Made by a program: the position numbers and the translations under genes. Below are positions 13,755 through 21,346 of a stretch of 64,000 nucleotides of DNA, piece by piece. Source of the stretch: a virus. Under the pieces are notes generated by a model. It saw only the letters and a list, made by a program, of their open reading frames with translations. It was not told where the DNA came from and ran no database searches. Position 1 is the stretch's first letter. Each line of letters begins with the position of its first letter. The stretch covers positions 1 to 64,000 of IMG/VR virus record IMGVR_UViG_3300044692_000034; one strand, 5' to 3'.

Positions 13755-14087
13755 CTACTCGCGCTCGGCGTCCTGCTCAAGGATGGCCTGTGCCTCGGCG
13801 ATGGCTTCGGCGAGCGCGGCGCTGATGCATGTCGCCAGCTCGATGCTCTTGTCGCTGGCGCTCGCGAGGCTGATGCGCGGCTCGCCGTGCAGCCCGAGTC
13901 CGTCGGTGTCGGGGAGCCACAGCTCGACGGTGTGGTACGGGCGCAGCACGTTGCTGTCGCGCCAGATGTACCCGTCCTTGTAGATCGCGAAGTGGATGAG
14001 CGATCTGCCTTGCGGGACGCGCTTGAGCGACCACCCGTCGGGCAGCTTGTGCGTCGTGATGTCCGTGGTGGGTTCTCGTGTGGGCAT
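13755..14087 (-). CDS. 110-residue leaderless protein
   Basis: It starts MPTREPTTDITTH at ATG 14087. A strand-rich N-terminal half (GRSLIHFAIYKDGYIW, HTVELWLPDTD) is followed by an Ala/Glu helix (AALAEAIAEAQAILEQD). No family is recognised. Confidence 0.75.
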   Translation of the reverse strand: MPTREPTTDITTHKLPDGWSLKRVPQGRSLIHFAIYKDGYIWRDSNVLRPYHTVELWLPDTDGLGLHGEPRISLASASDKSIELATCISAALAEAIAEAQAILEQDAERE

Positions 14088-14094
14088 GGTGAAA

Positions 14095-14123
14095 AGATTA
14101 CTCGCCCGGCTTGGTCGACGCAA
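14095..14123 (-). promoter_or_regulatory. leaderless promoter for ATG 14087
   Basis: The boxes are -35 TTGCGT (14118-14123), a 17-bp spacer and -10 TAATCT (14095-14100). It lies within the 3' end of the 14098-14328 gene. Confidence 0.7.
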
Positions 14124-14328
14124 CCCCATTTGGTTCGTCGTCGAGCAAACGCATCCCGAGTGCGACAGCCACATCCTGCCGCATGCGCTTGAGGCTGCCG
14201 CCCTGCTTCATGCGTTGCTCCATCACGGCCACAGCCGCTTCGAACGGACCGAGCACGAACACCATTGCGTCTTCTCGCCGCACCGTGATGGTGACAGTCT
14301 CATAGCCCACAACGATGTCAGTCGACAT
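14098..14328 (-). CDS. 76-residue protein
   Basis: ATG 14328 lies inside the last codons of the previous gene. Beta-rich first third (DIVVGYETVTITVRRED) then a helix (FEAAVAVMEQRMK). No family is recognised. It is the last gene of the unit headed by the 15825 leaderless start. Confidence 0.7.
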   Translation of the reverse strand: MSTDIVVGYETVTITVRREDAMVFVLGPFEAAVAVMEQRMKQGGSLKRMRQDVAVALGMRLLDDEPNGVASTKPGE

Positions 14329-14704
14329 ACCGTTCCCACTTTCTGCCGGTCAGGGCCGACCACTCCTGCGCGGCCGTGTCCATCGACTCCCCGCACAAGA
14401 ACGCGACGCCGTCGAGCCGCTGCCCACGTTCATCATCCGGCCCTGCGCGTAGCTCGCAAATGGAGGCCTCTAGCCGAGCGAGCACCTCGTCTAGGCGCGA
14501 TGGAGGTGCGGCAGGAAGCGGCACAAGCAGATTTTCACTCACAGCGAACGTCTGCCCCGATGCCTTGCGCAGCACGACGACCCAGCCCGGGTACCCGTGC
14601 AACCACTCGAACCCGATCAACTCCTCGGGCGTGCCGAGCACCTGCACGACCTCCATCGACTCGATGTCGCCGGAGTAGTACGCCTTCGTCAGCCGTGGCA
14701 GCAT
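14318..14704 (-). CDS. 128-residue protein
   Basis: ATG 14704 has GGAGGAAGGCG upstream, which decides this start over an earlier in-frame ATG. Strand-rich (YPGWVVVLRKASGQTFAV), with a helix (RLDEVLARLEASICELR) and an acidic loop. No family is recognised. Confidence 0.75.
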   Translation of the reverse strand: MLPRLTKAYYSGDIESMEVVQVLGTPEELIGFEWLHGYPGWVVVLRKASGQTFAVSENLLVPLPAAPPSRLDEVLARLEASICELRAGPDDERGQRLDGVAFLCGESMDTAAQEWSALTGRKWERYVD

Positions 14705-15135
14705 TTCTTCGCCTTCCTCCCCGAACCGCACGGGCATGGCGCGTTACGCGACACGCCACTAGCCGCACGCCTGAGCACCTGCGGCGCCACCCGCTCAAGG
14801 CGCGGCATGCTCTCCCACATGGCGTCTGTGCGCGGCGCGAGCACGCACACCGGGCACACCAGAGCGGCGTCTCCGCCGAGCGCGGGCACGCCTTGCCAAC
14901 CGCACGCATGCCGGTAGACGAGCCCTGCCACGTGCCCTAGTGGGCGCTCGCCGTCTTGGCCTAGCGGCCCGTGCTCGTCGATACTGAACGGGAGCGCACA
15001 CGAGTCGCAGTGCTCACCGCAGAGTTCACGCTCACGTGCATCGGCATGGTCGAACGTAGCGTCGGCCATGACCCCGCAGTACGGGCACCTGACCTGCTTA
15101 CGCACCTTCGGCGCAAGCGGCGGGACGCGGCTCAT
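14689..15135 (-). CDS. SEC-C motif zinc protein
   Basis: 148 residues, with ATG 15135 overlapping the upstream TGA (ATGA). The C-terminus reads NAPCPCGSGRKAKKCCHG, the classical SEC-C zinc motif known from SecA and many stand-alone proteins. Earlier Cys pairs (CPYCG, CGEHCDSC, CPVC) could hold more zinc. SEC-C modules bind partner proteins or nucleic acid, and the role here is unknown. The frame overlaps the next start by 16 nt. Confidence 0.8.
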   Translation of the reverse strand: MSRVPPLAPKVRKQVRCPYCGVMADATFDHADARERELCGEHCDSCALPFSIDEHGPLGQDGERPLGHVAGLVYRHACGWQGVPALGGDAALVCPVCVLAPRTDAMWESMPRLERVAPQVLRRAASGVSRNAPCPCGSGRKAKKCCHG

Positions 15136-15356
15136 AGGTTGCTCCAAGTCGATGCCGGAGTTCGGACAATGCCGTCCTCGCACAGCAGCAGCAGCGTGAG
15201 GGTGCGCAGGCCGCTCGCGGGATGGCCGAGCACCTGCCGCACACGCTCCTGCACGTCCACGATGACCTTGCCGTCGGCGCGCTCGTGCGGTGTCACAACG
15301 CAGTGCGGGTTGTTCTTGCGAACCAGCTCGACATACGCTTCCTGGTCAGTCGTCAT
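15132..15356 (-). CDS. 74-residue protein
   Basis: ATG 15356 overlaps the previous stop (TGATG). An alpha/beta pattern: helix DQEAYVELVRKN, strands VIVDVQERV and TLTLLLLCEDG. No family is recognised. Confidence 0.75.
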   Translation of the reverse strand: MTTDQEAYVELVRKNNPHCVVTPHERADGKVIVDVQERVRQVLGHPASGLRTLTLLLLCEDGIVRTPASTWSNL

Positions 15357-15799
15357 CACGCAACCATGACCTTGACGCCCCACGCCTTGGCCTGCTCACA
15401 GACGCCGGCTATCGCCTCGAACGCCTCGGTGAAGTAGCCGGGCCGCAACCCGCCGACGAACACGTTCCCGTGCTGCGTCGCGGGCATGCCGCCATCGTCG
15501 ACAGGCGGCACGGCGCGAGCCAACGTGACACGGCCTAGCAGCTCATCAGCGTCGATCTCGATGAATCCATCCGTGAGCGTGTACCCGAGCGCACGCAACA
15601 CCATCGTCCCGTTCATCACGGACATGCTCGGTCCGTCGTACCAGCCGGCCGCAAGGCGCTGCTCAAACGTCGGCTGAAGACGACGATCTGTCTGGTCCTC
15701 CCACCCGCTTTCGAACCAGTCGTCGTACTCATCGAGCGGGCCGTACGACCGGTCCGGATCCGTGTGGTCTGGCCGGTAGCAGTAGAAGGTCACGCCCAT
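15356..15799 (-). CDS. 147-residue protein started from a micro-ORF
   Basis: The start ATG 15799 lies inside the end of an 11-codon leaderless micro-ORF (shared bases ATGGGCGTGA), with no ribosome site of its own, so translation should be coupled. The protein is acidic and aromatic (DEYDDWFESGWEDQTD) with a central helix and a C-terminal AIAGVCEQAKAWGVKV. No family is recognised. Confidence 0.7.
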   Translation of the reverse strand: MGVTFYCYRPDHTDPDRSYGPLDEYDDWFESGWEDQTDRRLQPTFEQRLAAGWYDGPSMSVMNGTMVLRALGYTLTDGFIEIDADELLGRVTLARAVPPVDDGGMPATQHGNVFVGGLRPGYFTEAFEAIAGVCEQAKAWGVKVMVA

Positions 15800-15825
15800 G
15801 GCGTCGGGGTGGTGGTGGCGGGCAT
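15790..15825 (-). CDS. leaderless 11-residue leader peptide
   Basis: A standard leaderless start at ATG 15825 reads MPATTTPTPWA and stops at TGA 15790-15792, which overlaps the start of the 147-residue gene in another frame. The promoter in front is typical of the family. It probably delivers ribosomes to the downstream start. A frameshift error that broke an ordinary Met-Pro-Ala start is the alternative. Confidence 0.6.
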   Translation of the reverse strand: MPATTTPTPWA

Positions 15826-15832
15826 ACGTTGC

Positions 15833-15861
15833 ATTCAAGCGTGCTGTGGCGGTCAATGCAA
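15833..15861 (-). promoter_or_regulatory. leaderless promoter for the micro-ORF at 15825
   Basis: The boxes are -35 TTGCAT (15856-15861), a 17-bp spacer and -10 TTGAAT (15833-15838), 7 nt before the ATG. Confidence 0.7.
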
Positions 15862-15880
15862 CCCAGGGTTTGTTCGAAGA

Positions 15881-16444
15881 TCATGAGCCGGCCTCTCTCA
15901 TCTTCTTGTTGTACGACTCGATGATCTCAGGCTGCCACACAGCCGGGTCCTGCGACGACCCGCCGTGCCCAACGATGCCGCACAACGTGGACCACGTGAT
16001 GTGCACCACGTTGACGTGCGTGCCATCCGGCAGAGCACGAACACCGCCGCCGTCCTTCATCATGGCGATCTGCTCGGCCACGCCGAGCTTGTCGGAGATG
16101 GCCGTGCCGTACAGCGCGTTGTACACCTCGCGCTCATCGTGCAGGTCATCGACCACTCGCTCGGAGAGGGTGTTCTCGAGGCCTGCTCTTGACCCGGCGT
16201 GCTCCCTCGGGCCGACGTGCTGGATCTTGTACGGCATGGTCTCCACGGTGTCGAGGACGAACTCGGACTCCACCTTGCCGCTCGGGAACAGCCGCAAGTG
16301 AACGACATCGATCGGCCGGCGGCGCATCCTGGCCTGCTTACGGGCACGCTGACAGATCGTCGCCGGGTTGTCCCAGACGCGGCCGGCGAACTCTCCCGTC
16401 TCGGCCACGCGGAACTCGAAGAGTGCGTTGTGGGTGGTGGGCAT
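15881..16444 (-). CDS. 187-residue leaderless protein
   Basis: It starts MPTTHNALFEFRV at ATG 16444. A basic patch (CQRARKQARMRRRPIDV) follows a beta-rich N-terminus. Later comes a helical, acidic centre (ERVVDDLHDEREVYNAL) and a Gly-rich loop. No family is recognised. It is a single-gene unit. Confidence 0.75.
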   Translation of the reverse strand: MPTTHNALFEFRVAETGEFAGRVWDNPATICQRARKQARMRRRPIDVVHLRLFPSGKVESEFVLDTVETMPYKIQHVGPREHAGSRAGLENTLSERVVDDLHDEREVYNALYGTAISDKLGVAEQIAMMKDGGGVRALPDGTHVNVVHITWSTLCGIVGHGGSSQDPAVWQPEIIESYNKKMREAGS

Positions 16445-16451
16445 ACTCAAA

Positions 16452-16480
16452 AGACTACAGAGCACGCACAGTCGCGTCAA
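16452..16480 (-). promoter_or_regulatory. leaderless promoter for ATG 16444
   Basis: The boxes are -35 TTGACG (16475-16480), a 17-bp spacer and -10 TAGTCT (16452-16457). Confidence 0.75.
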
Positions 16481-16722
16481 GGTGTTTGTGTCGCAGGCGC
16501 ATCCACCGGTACGACCACGTACTCCTTCTTGACGCTCACACGATGCCCAGTGTTCTCGGCATGACGGTTATGAGCATCCGCGCTGTACTGCTGACCCTTC
16601 CTGTGGACCGCGTGATACGTCCACGAGCAATCAAGACACGCCGCGTACAACGTCGTGCGGTCGTTCTCAACGCGTGTCCTTGAACCCCTTACAGGGCGCG
16701 CCAAAACGTCGGACCCTCCCAC
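16477..16722 (-). CDS. small C2HH zinc-finger-like protein
   Basis: About 81 residues if GTG 16722 is used. No start has a good ribosome site, so the 5' end is uncertain. The core reads CLDCSWTYHAVHR, then AHNRHAENTGHRV. Cys-x2-Cys-x-Trp followed by two spaced His before T-G-H is a pattern seen in small actinophage zinc-binding proteins. A nucleic-acid role is inferred. Confidence 0.6.
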   Translation of the reverse strand: MGGSDVLARPVRGSRTRVENDRTTLYAACLDCSWTYHAVHRKGQQYSADAHNRHAENTGHRVSVKKEYVVVPVDAPATQTP

Positions 16723-16991
16723 AAGATGCGTTCAGCGTACCCCTTCCTGGCAAGCCACGCCAACGTCGCCTGCACATTCCGCCTGCCGTACTCCACCGGC
16801 AGCTCGGGGCCGCGACCATACCGTCGCCACTCGTACAACGGCAGCATTGCCTGAACCTCGTCGCTGTGGCACCACCCGCCGTCATGGATGAGACCGGCGG
16901 CGCGTAGGGCTCGCCATGTGGATGCGAGCCCCGGCGAATGCGGCGTGACAGTCGAGTCTTTGAGTTCGGGGTGCGCGTCGGCCGCGATCAC
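16689..16991 (-). CDS. 100-residue protein, possible winged helix
   Basis: GTG 16991 overlaps the previous TGA. The order of elements, helix STWRALRAAGLIHDG, helix SDEVQAMLPLYEWRR, helix RRNVQATLAWLARKGYAERI, then ILWEGPTFWR, could form a winged-helix domain, with the third helix followed by a two-strand wing. This is inferred from pattern only. Confidence 0.65.
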   Translation of the reverse strand: MIAADAHPELKDSTVTPHSPGLASTWRALRAAGLIHDGGWCHSDEVQAMLPLYEWRRYGRGPELPVEYGRRNVQATLAWLARKGYAERILWEGPTFWRAL

Positions 16992-17524
16992 GACCGGAGG
17001 GAGCTGTCCAGCGCGTACTGCCCGTCCTGGAGGCAGCGCTCCATGATCATCGCTGTGCGGCCCATGTACTCGACGAGGTGGCGGGCGACGCGAGTGTCCC
17101 AGCACAGCGGCACCGGCCCGGGGGAGAACGGGTCGCTGAAGTCGTTGTCGGGTCCGTCGGGTCCGCCGAGCGCGAACACGGCGAGAAGGTTCCCGTAGTT
17201 CGCGAACGTGGCCGTGAAGACCCAGGGGGACAGCGCGAGGCGCGTACGCCCGTCCTGGTCGCTCTTGTCCTTCGGGCACAGGATGTCCGGCACGGTGTCG
17301 CCGATCATCCACATGCCACCGGCGTTCACGATGCCGCCATCGCCGAAGTACGGGCCGGTCATGTGCATGCACGTCTCGGCCGCGTAGTTCACGAGCCCGA
17401 GCACGTCGTCGATGTCAATGACGTGGTCGAGGTCGATGTCGATGAGCCTGCGGCGCGGGGCGACCATGTACTTCGTCCCCATGACGTCAAAAGTGTTGTA
17501 CGGCTCTTTGCGTGCGGTGGGCAT
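16988..17524 (-). CDS. 178-residue leaderless protein
   Basis: It starts MPTARKEPYNTFDV at ATG 17524. The protein has an acidic strand-turn region (IDIDLDHVIDIDDV), several Met/Gly-rich loops and hydrophobic stretches (PWVFTATFANYGNLLAVFALGG) that could form a buried core or a weak membrane contact. No family is recognised. Confidence 0.75.
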   Translation of the reverse strand: MPTARKEPYNTFDVMGTKYMVAPRRRLIDIDLDHVIDIDDVLGLVNYAAETCMHMTGPYFGDGGIVNAGGMWMIGDTVPDILCPKDKSDQDGRTRLALSPWVFTATFANYGNLLAVFALGGPDGPDNDFSDPFSPGPVPLCWDTRVARHLVEYMGRTAMIMERCLQDGQYALDSSLRS

Positions 17525-17531
17525 GGTAAGA

Positions 17532-17560
17532 AGACTAAAGGCCGCTTGCGGTCGTAGCAA
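17532..17560 (-). promoter_or_regulatory. leaderless promoter for ATG 17524
   Basis: The boxes are -35 TTGCTA (17555-17560), a 17-bp spacer and -10 TAGTCT (17532-17537). GCTTGC (17544-17549) pairs with 17557-17562 around the spacer. Confidence 0.75.
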
Positions 17561-17574
17561 GCAGCCCGTGTCGC

Positions 17575-18135
17575 CTACAGGACGGGGCGCGTGGTGCGCT
17601 GGACGCACCACCGTGAGAGCTTGTCCGGCTGCACTCCTTGCCGGTAGCTCACCGCACCGGGACGCACCACGACGTAGGAGACCAGCTCGCCGCCTTCCTT
17701 CTCCCACCCGAGGTCGATCTCATCGTTGAAGCCGTCGTCGAGAGAGAAGCCTTCCTCGGGCTGCACGTCGTTCTCAGGATCGAGCCCCACGAGCGCGACA
17801 GCCTGCGACGGCTTGAAGCCACCCTCGTTCAGGTGCTCGACGATCTCCTTCGCCTTGGTCGCAAGCCGGTCCGGCGGGAGCGCGTGATGGGGGTCGGGGA
17901 ACCGCTCCGTGTCGTGTACCACGGGCGGATACGCGCCGTTGTCGCCGAGGTAGCTCTTGTACGCGGCGCCGAGCAGGCCCTCCGGGTCGATCCCCATACG
18001 CGCGGCGGCATGCAGGATGTTCGCGACCGCATCGCGAACACCGGTGAACGGCTCGTTCAGCGCCCAATCGGGCGCGGCGGCGTAGATACCGCGCTCGCCC
18101 CAATCAGCGTGGCGGTCATTCTCTGTGGTGGGCAT
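17575..18135 (-). CDS. 186-residue leaderless protein
   Basis: It starts MPTTENDRHADWGER at ATG 18135. An acidic protein with a helical middle (FTGVRDAVANILHAAA, LATKAKEIVEHLN) and a C-terminus that turns basic and strand-rich (LVSYVVVRPGAVSYR). No family is recognised. It is a single-gene unit. Confidence 0.75.
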   Translation of the reverse strand: MPTTENDRHADWGERGIYAAAPDWALNEPFTGVRDAVANILHAAARMGIDPEGLLGAAYKSYLGDNGAYPPVVHDTERFPDPHHALPPDRLATKAKEIVEHLNEGGFKPSQAVALVGLDPENDVQPEEGFSLDDGFNDEIDLGWEKEGGELVSYVVVRPGAVSYRQGVQPDKLSRWCVQRTTRPVL

Positions 18136-18142
18136 GGACAGG

Positions 18143-18171
18143 AGGCTACGTGCGGTACGTGGTCACCGCAA
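18143..18171 (-). promoter_or_regulatory. leaderless promoter for ATG 18135
   Basis: The boxes are -35 TTGCGG (18166-18171), a 17-bp spacer and -10 TAGCCT (18143-18148). GAACGTTGA upstream contains the stop of the previous gene. Confidence 0.75.
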
Positions 18172-18174
18172 CGC

Positions 18175-18843
18175 TCAACGTTCGCCGGAGCCGGCATCGA
18201 GTTGAAGCCTGATGTCGGCCGGCAGCTCGTGCCCCTCCGCTGCCGCCTCGACCATCGCCTCTATGTCGGCGCGTGCCTTGGCGACCACGTTCTCCACGTG
18301 CTCCGTCAGCGACTCGGCCGCGAACTCCATGTTGCGTGGCGCGTTACCGATCGTGTGCCCGAGCGAGACAAGCGCCTCGCGTTGCGCCCGCTTCCCACCC
18401 ATCTCGAACGCCGCCTTCAGTTCGTCGTAGGCTGCCTGGACCTGTCGCAGCGCCTTACTGCCAGCGTCGAGGACCTCCCGGTGCGACTCAGCGAGGCGTG
18501 AGTCCGGCGGCGCCTGCGGCACATGCCCTTCTCCGACCAGCATCGTGAGTGTCGCCGACGCCCCACCGCCGTCCCCGATAGATGAGACGAACTCCGCCCA
18601 CTGGGAGAACGACATGTTCATCTCCAGCAGGATGTTGGTGCTGTGCTTATAGTCGCGGTTGAGGGTGCGGTGCCGCTTGCACCGCGAGATCGTCACGACC
18701 ATGTAGTGGTTGTGCTGGATCTCGCTGTCGAACAGCCACGCACCCGGAGATGATGAGACGCGACTTGCTGTGAGCAGAAGCCACGACTCGTGCATCTCGT
18801 TGCCGTTCTCGTCGATGCGGATCTGTGTGACCTCAGCCGGCAT
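18175..18843 (-). CDS. 222-residue protein with long helical C-terminus
   Basis: ATG 18843 lies in the last codons of the preceding zinc-ribbon gene. The N-terminal 75 residues are beta-rich (IRIDENGNEMHESWLLL, HNHYMVVTISRCKRH). From residue 115 on the protein is helical and heptad-like (EVLDAGSKALRQVQAAYDEL, then repeated Ala/Glu blocks), suggesting a coiled coil. No family is recognised. Confidence 0.75.
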   Translation of the reverse strand: MPAEVTQIRIDENGNEMHESWLLLTASRVSSSPGAWLFDSEIQHNHYMVVTISRCKRHRTLNRDYKHSTNILLEMNMSFSQWAEFVSSIGDGGGASATLTMLVGEGHVPQAPPDSRLAESHREVLDAGSKALRQVQAAYDELKAAFEMGGKRAQREALVSLGHTIGNAPRNMEFAAESLTEHVENVVAKARADIEAMVEAAAEGHELPADIRLQLDAGSGER

Positions 18844-18985
18844 TGGGTGCCTCGACTGGCTTCGGGAGAGTCGCGCCGCATTTGCATGTCCCCTGCCCGT
18901 ACAAGTTCACAGGCACGGTAGCGCCGCACTCGTGGCACGTCATCACGTACCCCTGGATGCGACCATCGGGCAGGACCTCACCCAT
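18833..18985 (-). CDS. 50-residue zinc ribbon
   Basis: ATG 18985 overlaps the stop of the MazG-like gene (ATGGGTGA). CHECGATVPVN and later CKCGATLPK make a clean four-Cys ribbon (CxxC, 14 residues, CxC). Stand-alone ribbons like this are common in phages, with unknown partners. Confidence 0.7.
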   Translation of the reverse strand: MGEVLPDGRIQGYVMTCHECGATVPVNLYGQGTCKCGATLPKPVEAPNAG

Positions 18986-19340
18986 TGGGCTGCGCCTCCC
19001 GGATCTCCGCCAGCTTGCGCAAGCACGCGACGGCCGCGTCGTTGAGCGTCAAGCCGCGCCGCTCCAACACCTGCCGCAGATAGAACAGGACGTCGCCGGC
19101 TTCCTTGAGGAGCGCGTCGTCAGCGTCGTCCAGGGCATGGCCGGCGAGCACGGCACGGTCCATCTTCTTGGAGATGTTGGCGAGGGAGGCGTTCGCCTTG
19201 GCGAGCCCGATGCACATCTCGAACGCCTCGATGACCTCGCCGACCTCTCCGGTCAGGCCGTTGACCCAGAACGACAACAGGCCATCGTCGATCATGTTGA
19301 TGGCCGGTGTCGCGGCGTCGTGGAACGCGTCGAGGTCCAC
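18978..19340 (-). CDS. MazG-like NTP pyrophosphohydrolase
   Basis: 120 residues. GTG 19340 overlaps the previous TAG (TAGTG). The motif LTGEVGEVIEAFEM gives the first metal-binding E-x-x-E pair, and LLKEAGDVLFYLRQVLE gives the second E-x-x-D pair, in the helical order of the MazG/all-alpha NTP-PPase family. Such enzymes hydrolyse (d)NTPs to monophosphate and pyrophosphate in the cytosol. Phage copies are thought to tune nucleotide pools or lower ppGpp. The size fits a single-domain member. Confidence 0.85.
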   Translation of the reverse strand: MDLDAFHDAATPAINMIDDGLLSFWVNGLTGEVGEVIEAFEMCIGLAKANASLANISKKMDRAVLAGHALDDADDALLKEAGDVLFYLRQVLERRGLTLNDAAVACLRKLAEIREAQPNG

Positions 19341-19543
19341 TACCTCTCGTCCGCCTTCCGGATCAGTTCGAGTTGCGTGGAACCGACCCAGCGGGGTTCC
19401 CCGCCGCGCTCCGGCAGGATGCTGACATCCCAACCGTAGCGGTCGTGCTGCACGTCGAGGACGAGCGCCGGGTACCCGTGCTTGCCGAGCACCCGGACGC
19501 GGTCGCCTTCCCCGAAGGGAGGCTTCGTGGTGGTGGCGTCCAT
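19340..19543 (-). CDS. 67-residue SH3/KOW-like protein
   Basis: ATG 19543 overlaps the stop of the membrane peptide (TGATG). GDRVRVLGKHGYPALVLDV, then YGWDVSILPERG and a final WVGSTQLELI follow the strand pattern of a small SH3-like barrel as in KOW domains. A nucleic-acid or protein-binding role is inferred. Confidence 0.65.
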   Translation of the reverse strand: MDATTTKPPFGEGDRVRVLGKHGYPALVLDVQHDRYGWDVSILPERGGEPRWVGSTQLELIRKADER

Positions 19544-19683
19544 CAGGAGATGATGCTTCCGTCCTCGAGGCCGCCGGTGAGCGCGGCGACGAGGCCGCCG
19601 CCGCACACGAGCAGGATGACGGCGAGCCACACCGGCATCTCGTCGAACGGGGCGGGGAAGTAGGACTTGGTGGTGGTAGGCAT
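19543..19683 (-). CDS. 46-residue leaderless membrane protein
   Basis: It starts MPTTTKSYFPAPFDE at ATG 19683. One transmembrane helix (VWLAVILLVCGGGLVAALTG) is followed by an acidic tail. It heads the coupled unit that contains the MazG-like enzyme. No family is recognised. Confidence 0.7.
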   Translation of the reverse strand: MPTTTKSYFPAPFDEMPVWLAVILLVCGGGLVAALTGGLEDGSIIS

Positions 19684-19690
19684 GAGCAGA

Positions 19691-19718
19691 AGACTACTCG
19701 CCTGAGCGGTCAACGCAA
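19691..19718 (-). promoter_or_regulatory. leaderless promoter for ATG 19683
   Basis: The boxes are -35 TTGCGT (19713-19718), a 16-bp spacer and -10 TAGTCT (19691-19696), followed by 7 nt to the ATG. Confidence 0.75.
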
Positions 19719-19731
19719 CCGGACGCGTTCG

Positions 19732-20001
19732 CTAGTCGTTCGGGACGTTGTCACTGTCGATGAGCGGCACGCCCGTCACGTTCATCATGAGAGGTGGGGT
19801 GCCGTGCCCGAGCGTCGTCAGCTCGATGTTCTCACCGGCCGCGATCCGCTCCCGCTCCTCGTCCGTCGGGACCCACACGGATGAGATGCAGTACCCGTAC
19901 TGCTCGTGCTCACCCTCACGGACCCACAAGTCGTTCTCCGGCTTGTTGTCGGGCGGCAACGTGTACTTCCCGGTCGCCGTCAGGAAGTTCTGTGCTCTCA
20001 C
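19732..20001 (-). CDS. 89-residue protein
   Basis: GTG 20001 overlaps the stop of the YdjM-like gene. Acidic, with an aromatic patch (EHEQYGYCISSVWVP) and a Met/Pro-rich end. No family is recognised. Confidence 0.75.
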   Translation of the reverse strand: MRAQNFLTATGKYTLPPDNKPENDLWVREGEHEQYGYCISSVWVPTDEERERIAAGENIELTTLGHGTPPLMMNVTGVPLIDSDNVPND

Positions 20002-20468
20002 GAATACGTCCTCTCGATCAGGCCGGCTTGCACGTACATGAGAGCGACCATACCGAGGCCGATCGCGAACGCGAAGAACTTCTCGGGTGGATCGCCGGTC
20101 TCGAACCGCATGCCCGGCGGCAGGAAATGCAACCGCTTCTTCCCCACCGGCCTCGGGATGCCATGCAACGTGAGCCCGTCAGCGGCAAGGTGCAAGGTGT
20201 ACCCGAGCGCCACCCCCACCCCCAGCAGCCCGTACAGCGGCCACCTGTCCACGCACACCAGCGCCAGCACGGCGCAGAGCAGGACGCACGCGGGGTGGTG
20301 CGTAGGCCCCCGGTGCGGTATCGGACCGAACTCCAGCTGGTCCGGGAGCTTGCTCGCCGCTACGGTGCCGGCGACGATGAGCGCCATGTGCGTCGGTGTG
20401 GCGTCCAGCGCGGCGCAGATGCCTAGCGCTGCTGTCGTCCCTATCAGTACGTGCGTGGGTCCTGTCAC
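19998..20468 (-). CDS. YdjM-like membrane-bound metal-dependent hydrolase
   Basis: 156 residues. GTG 20468 begins TGPTHVLIGTTAALG. The motifs match the YdjM/LexA-regulated inner-membrane hydrolase family: an early THxxxG, a middle LPDQLEFG acidic site followed by HRGPTHHP, and LHLAADGLT. These His/Asp residues should bind metal. Four to five hydrophobic helices place it in the membrane. The substrate of this family is not established. A -10-like TATCTT (20476-20481) lies 7 nt before the start, but no good -35 box does. Confidence 0.8.
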   Translation of the reverse strand: MTGPTHVLIGTTAALGICAALDATPTHMALIVAGTVAASKLPDQLEFGPIPHRGPTHHPACVLLCAVLALVCVDRWPLYGLLGVGVALGYTLHLAADGLTLHGIPRPVGKKRLHFLPPGMRFETGDPPEKFFAFAIGLGMVALMYVQAGLIERTYS

Positions 20469-20564
20469 AGTCCCGAAGATACAGCTAAGCGGCGGGCATG
20501 TTGACCGACGGCCGAAAGGACCGTCCGTACTGGACGGCATCTTGACAAGAGATAATCGACTGTC

Positions 20565-20580
20565 GAGCGGCCCGCCGCTC
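20565..20580 (-). terminator. short GC hairpin after the 20615 gene
   Basis: GAGCGGC (20565-20571) pairs with 20574-20580, 35 nt past the stop. A second small hairpin, CCGTCC/GGACGG, follows at 20521-20537. The stretch 20469-20614 otherwise holds no gene. Confidence 0.5.
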
Positions 20581-20614
20581 AGCTTGTCCACGACGTGTTA
20601 GGTCGCCATGTAGG

Positions 20615-20995
20615 TTAGCGCGCGGCAGCAGCCGGTAGCTGAACCCCCGCGACCCACTCGGCGCTGTCAACGCGAAACGCGATGACGGAGGAGAGGGGGA
20701 TGTACCGATCCTTGCTCCGGCCCGAGGTCTGGTCGACGGTACGCACGAGGATGTCATCTCCCTGCGAGCTGCCGCGCGTACGCTGGACCATCACGCCGGT
20801 GAATCGATGCTTCACGGTGTCGGCGGTCACCATCACCTTTCCGACGCCCTTGAGCAGTCGCGCTGCGTCTGCGACGTCACGTGCCGTCGTGATGATGTAC
20901 GCCTTGGAGGCAAACTGGCGGCCCACGAGCTGCGCCAGCTTCTCCATCTCCGCCACCATCTCAGGGGTGGCGTCCTTCTCGTCCTGGGTGGGCAT
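20615..20995 (-). CDS. 126-residue protein
   Basis: ATG 20995 begins MPTQDEKDATPEM, 6 nt after the previous stop with GAGG upstream. There is no leaderless promoter here, so this Met-Pro-Thr is in mid-operon. A helical N-terminus (EMEKLAQLVGRQF) and beta-rich C-terminus (VMVTADTVKHRFTGVMV) follow. No family is recognised. Confidence 0.75.
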   Translation of the reverse strand: MPTQDEKDATPEMVAEMEKLAQLVGRQFASKAYIITTARDVADAARLLKGVGKVMVTADTVKHRFTGVMVQRTRGSSQGDDILVRTVDQTSGRSKDRYIPLSSVIAFRVDSAEWVAGVQLPAAAAR

Positions 20996-21001
20996 CTAGC
21001 C

Positions 21002-21346
21002 TCACGCTCCCGGTCGTTTGCCTTTGATTTGATCGATGAGACGTATCGCTTCGACCCTGAGAAGGGAGAACACATCGTCTGCGGGCTCCCCTAGTCTCAG
21101 CAGGTACTTCGCTTGCCGCTCGCTCAGCGGCCGTCCCCTCGACACCCATTCGTGCGTCGAGTCTTCGAGAGGATGCAGCAGGAGCAGCTTGTCCATCAGC
21201 CGCTCCGCGTCAGTAGCGCTCGCGCCGGCCCCGAGATGCACGATCTGCGGCAATCCCCGCTCCGCAGCAAGATCGTTGATGTAGTCGATCTGTTGCTGCC
21301 ATGGCGCAAGGCTGTGCGCCCGGCGGCTTGCAAGCGCCGCGCTCAT
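21002..21346 (-). CDS. 114-residue helical protein
   Basis: ATG 21346 overlaps the stop of the winged-helix gene (ATGA). Almost wholly helical (WQQQIDYINDLAAERG, ERLMDKLLLL, ERQAKYLLRLGEPADD). No Cys and no recognised family. Confidence 0.75.
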   Translation of the reverse strand: MSAALASRRAHSLAPWQQQIDYINDLAAERGLPQIVHLGAGASATDAERLMDKLLLLHPLEDSTHEWVSRGRPLSERQAKYLLRLGEPADDVFSLLRVEAIRLIDQIKGKRPGA

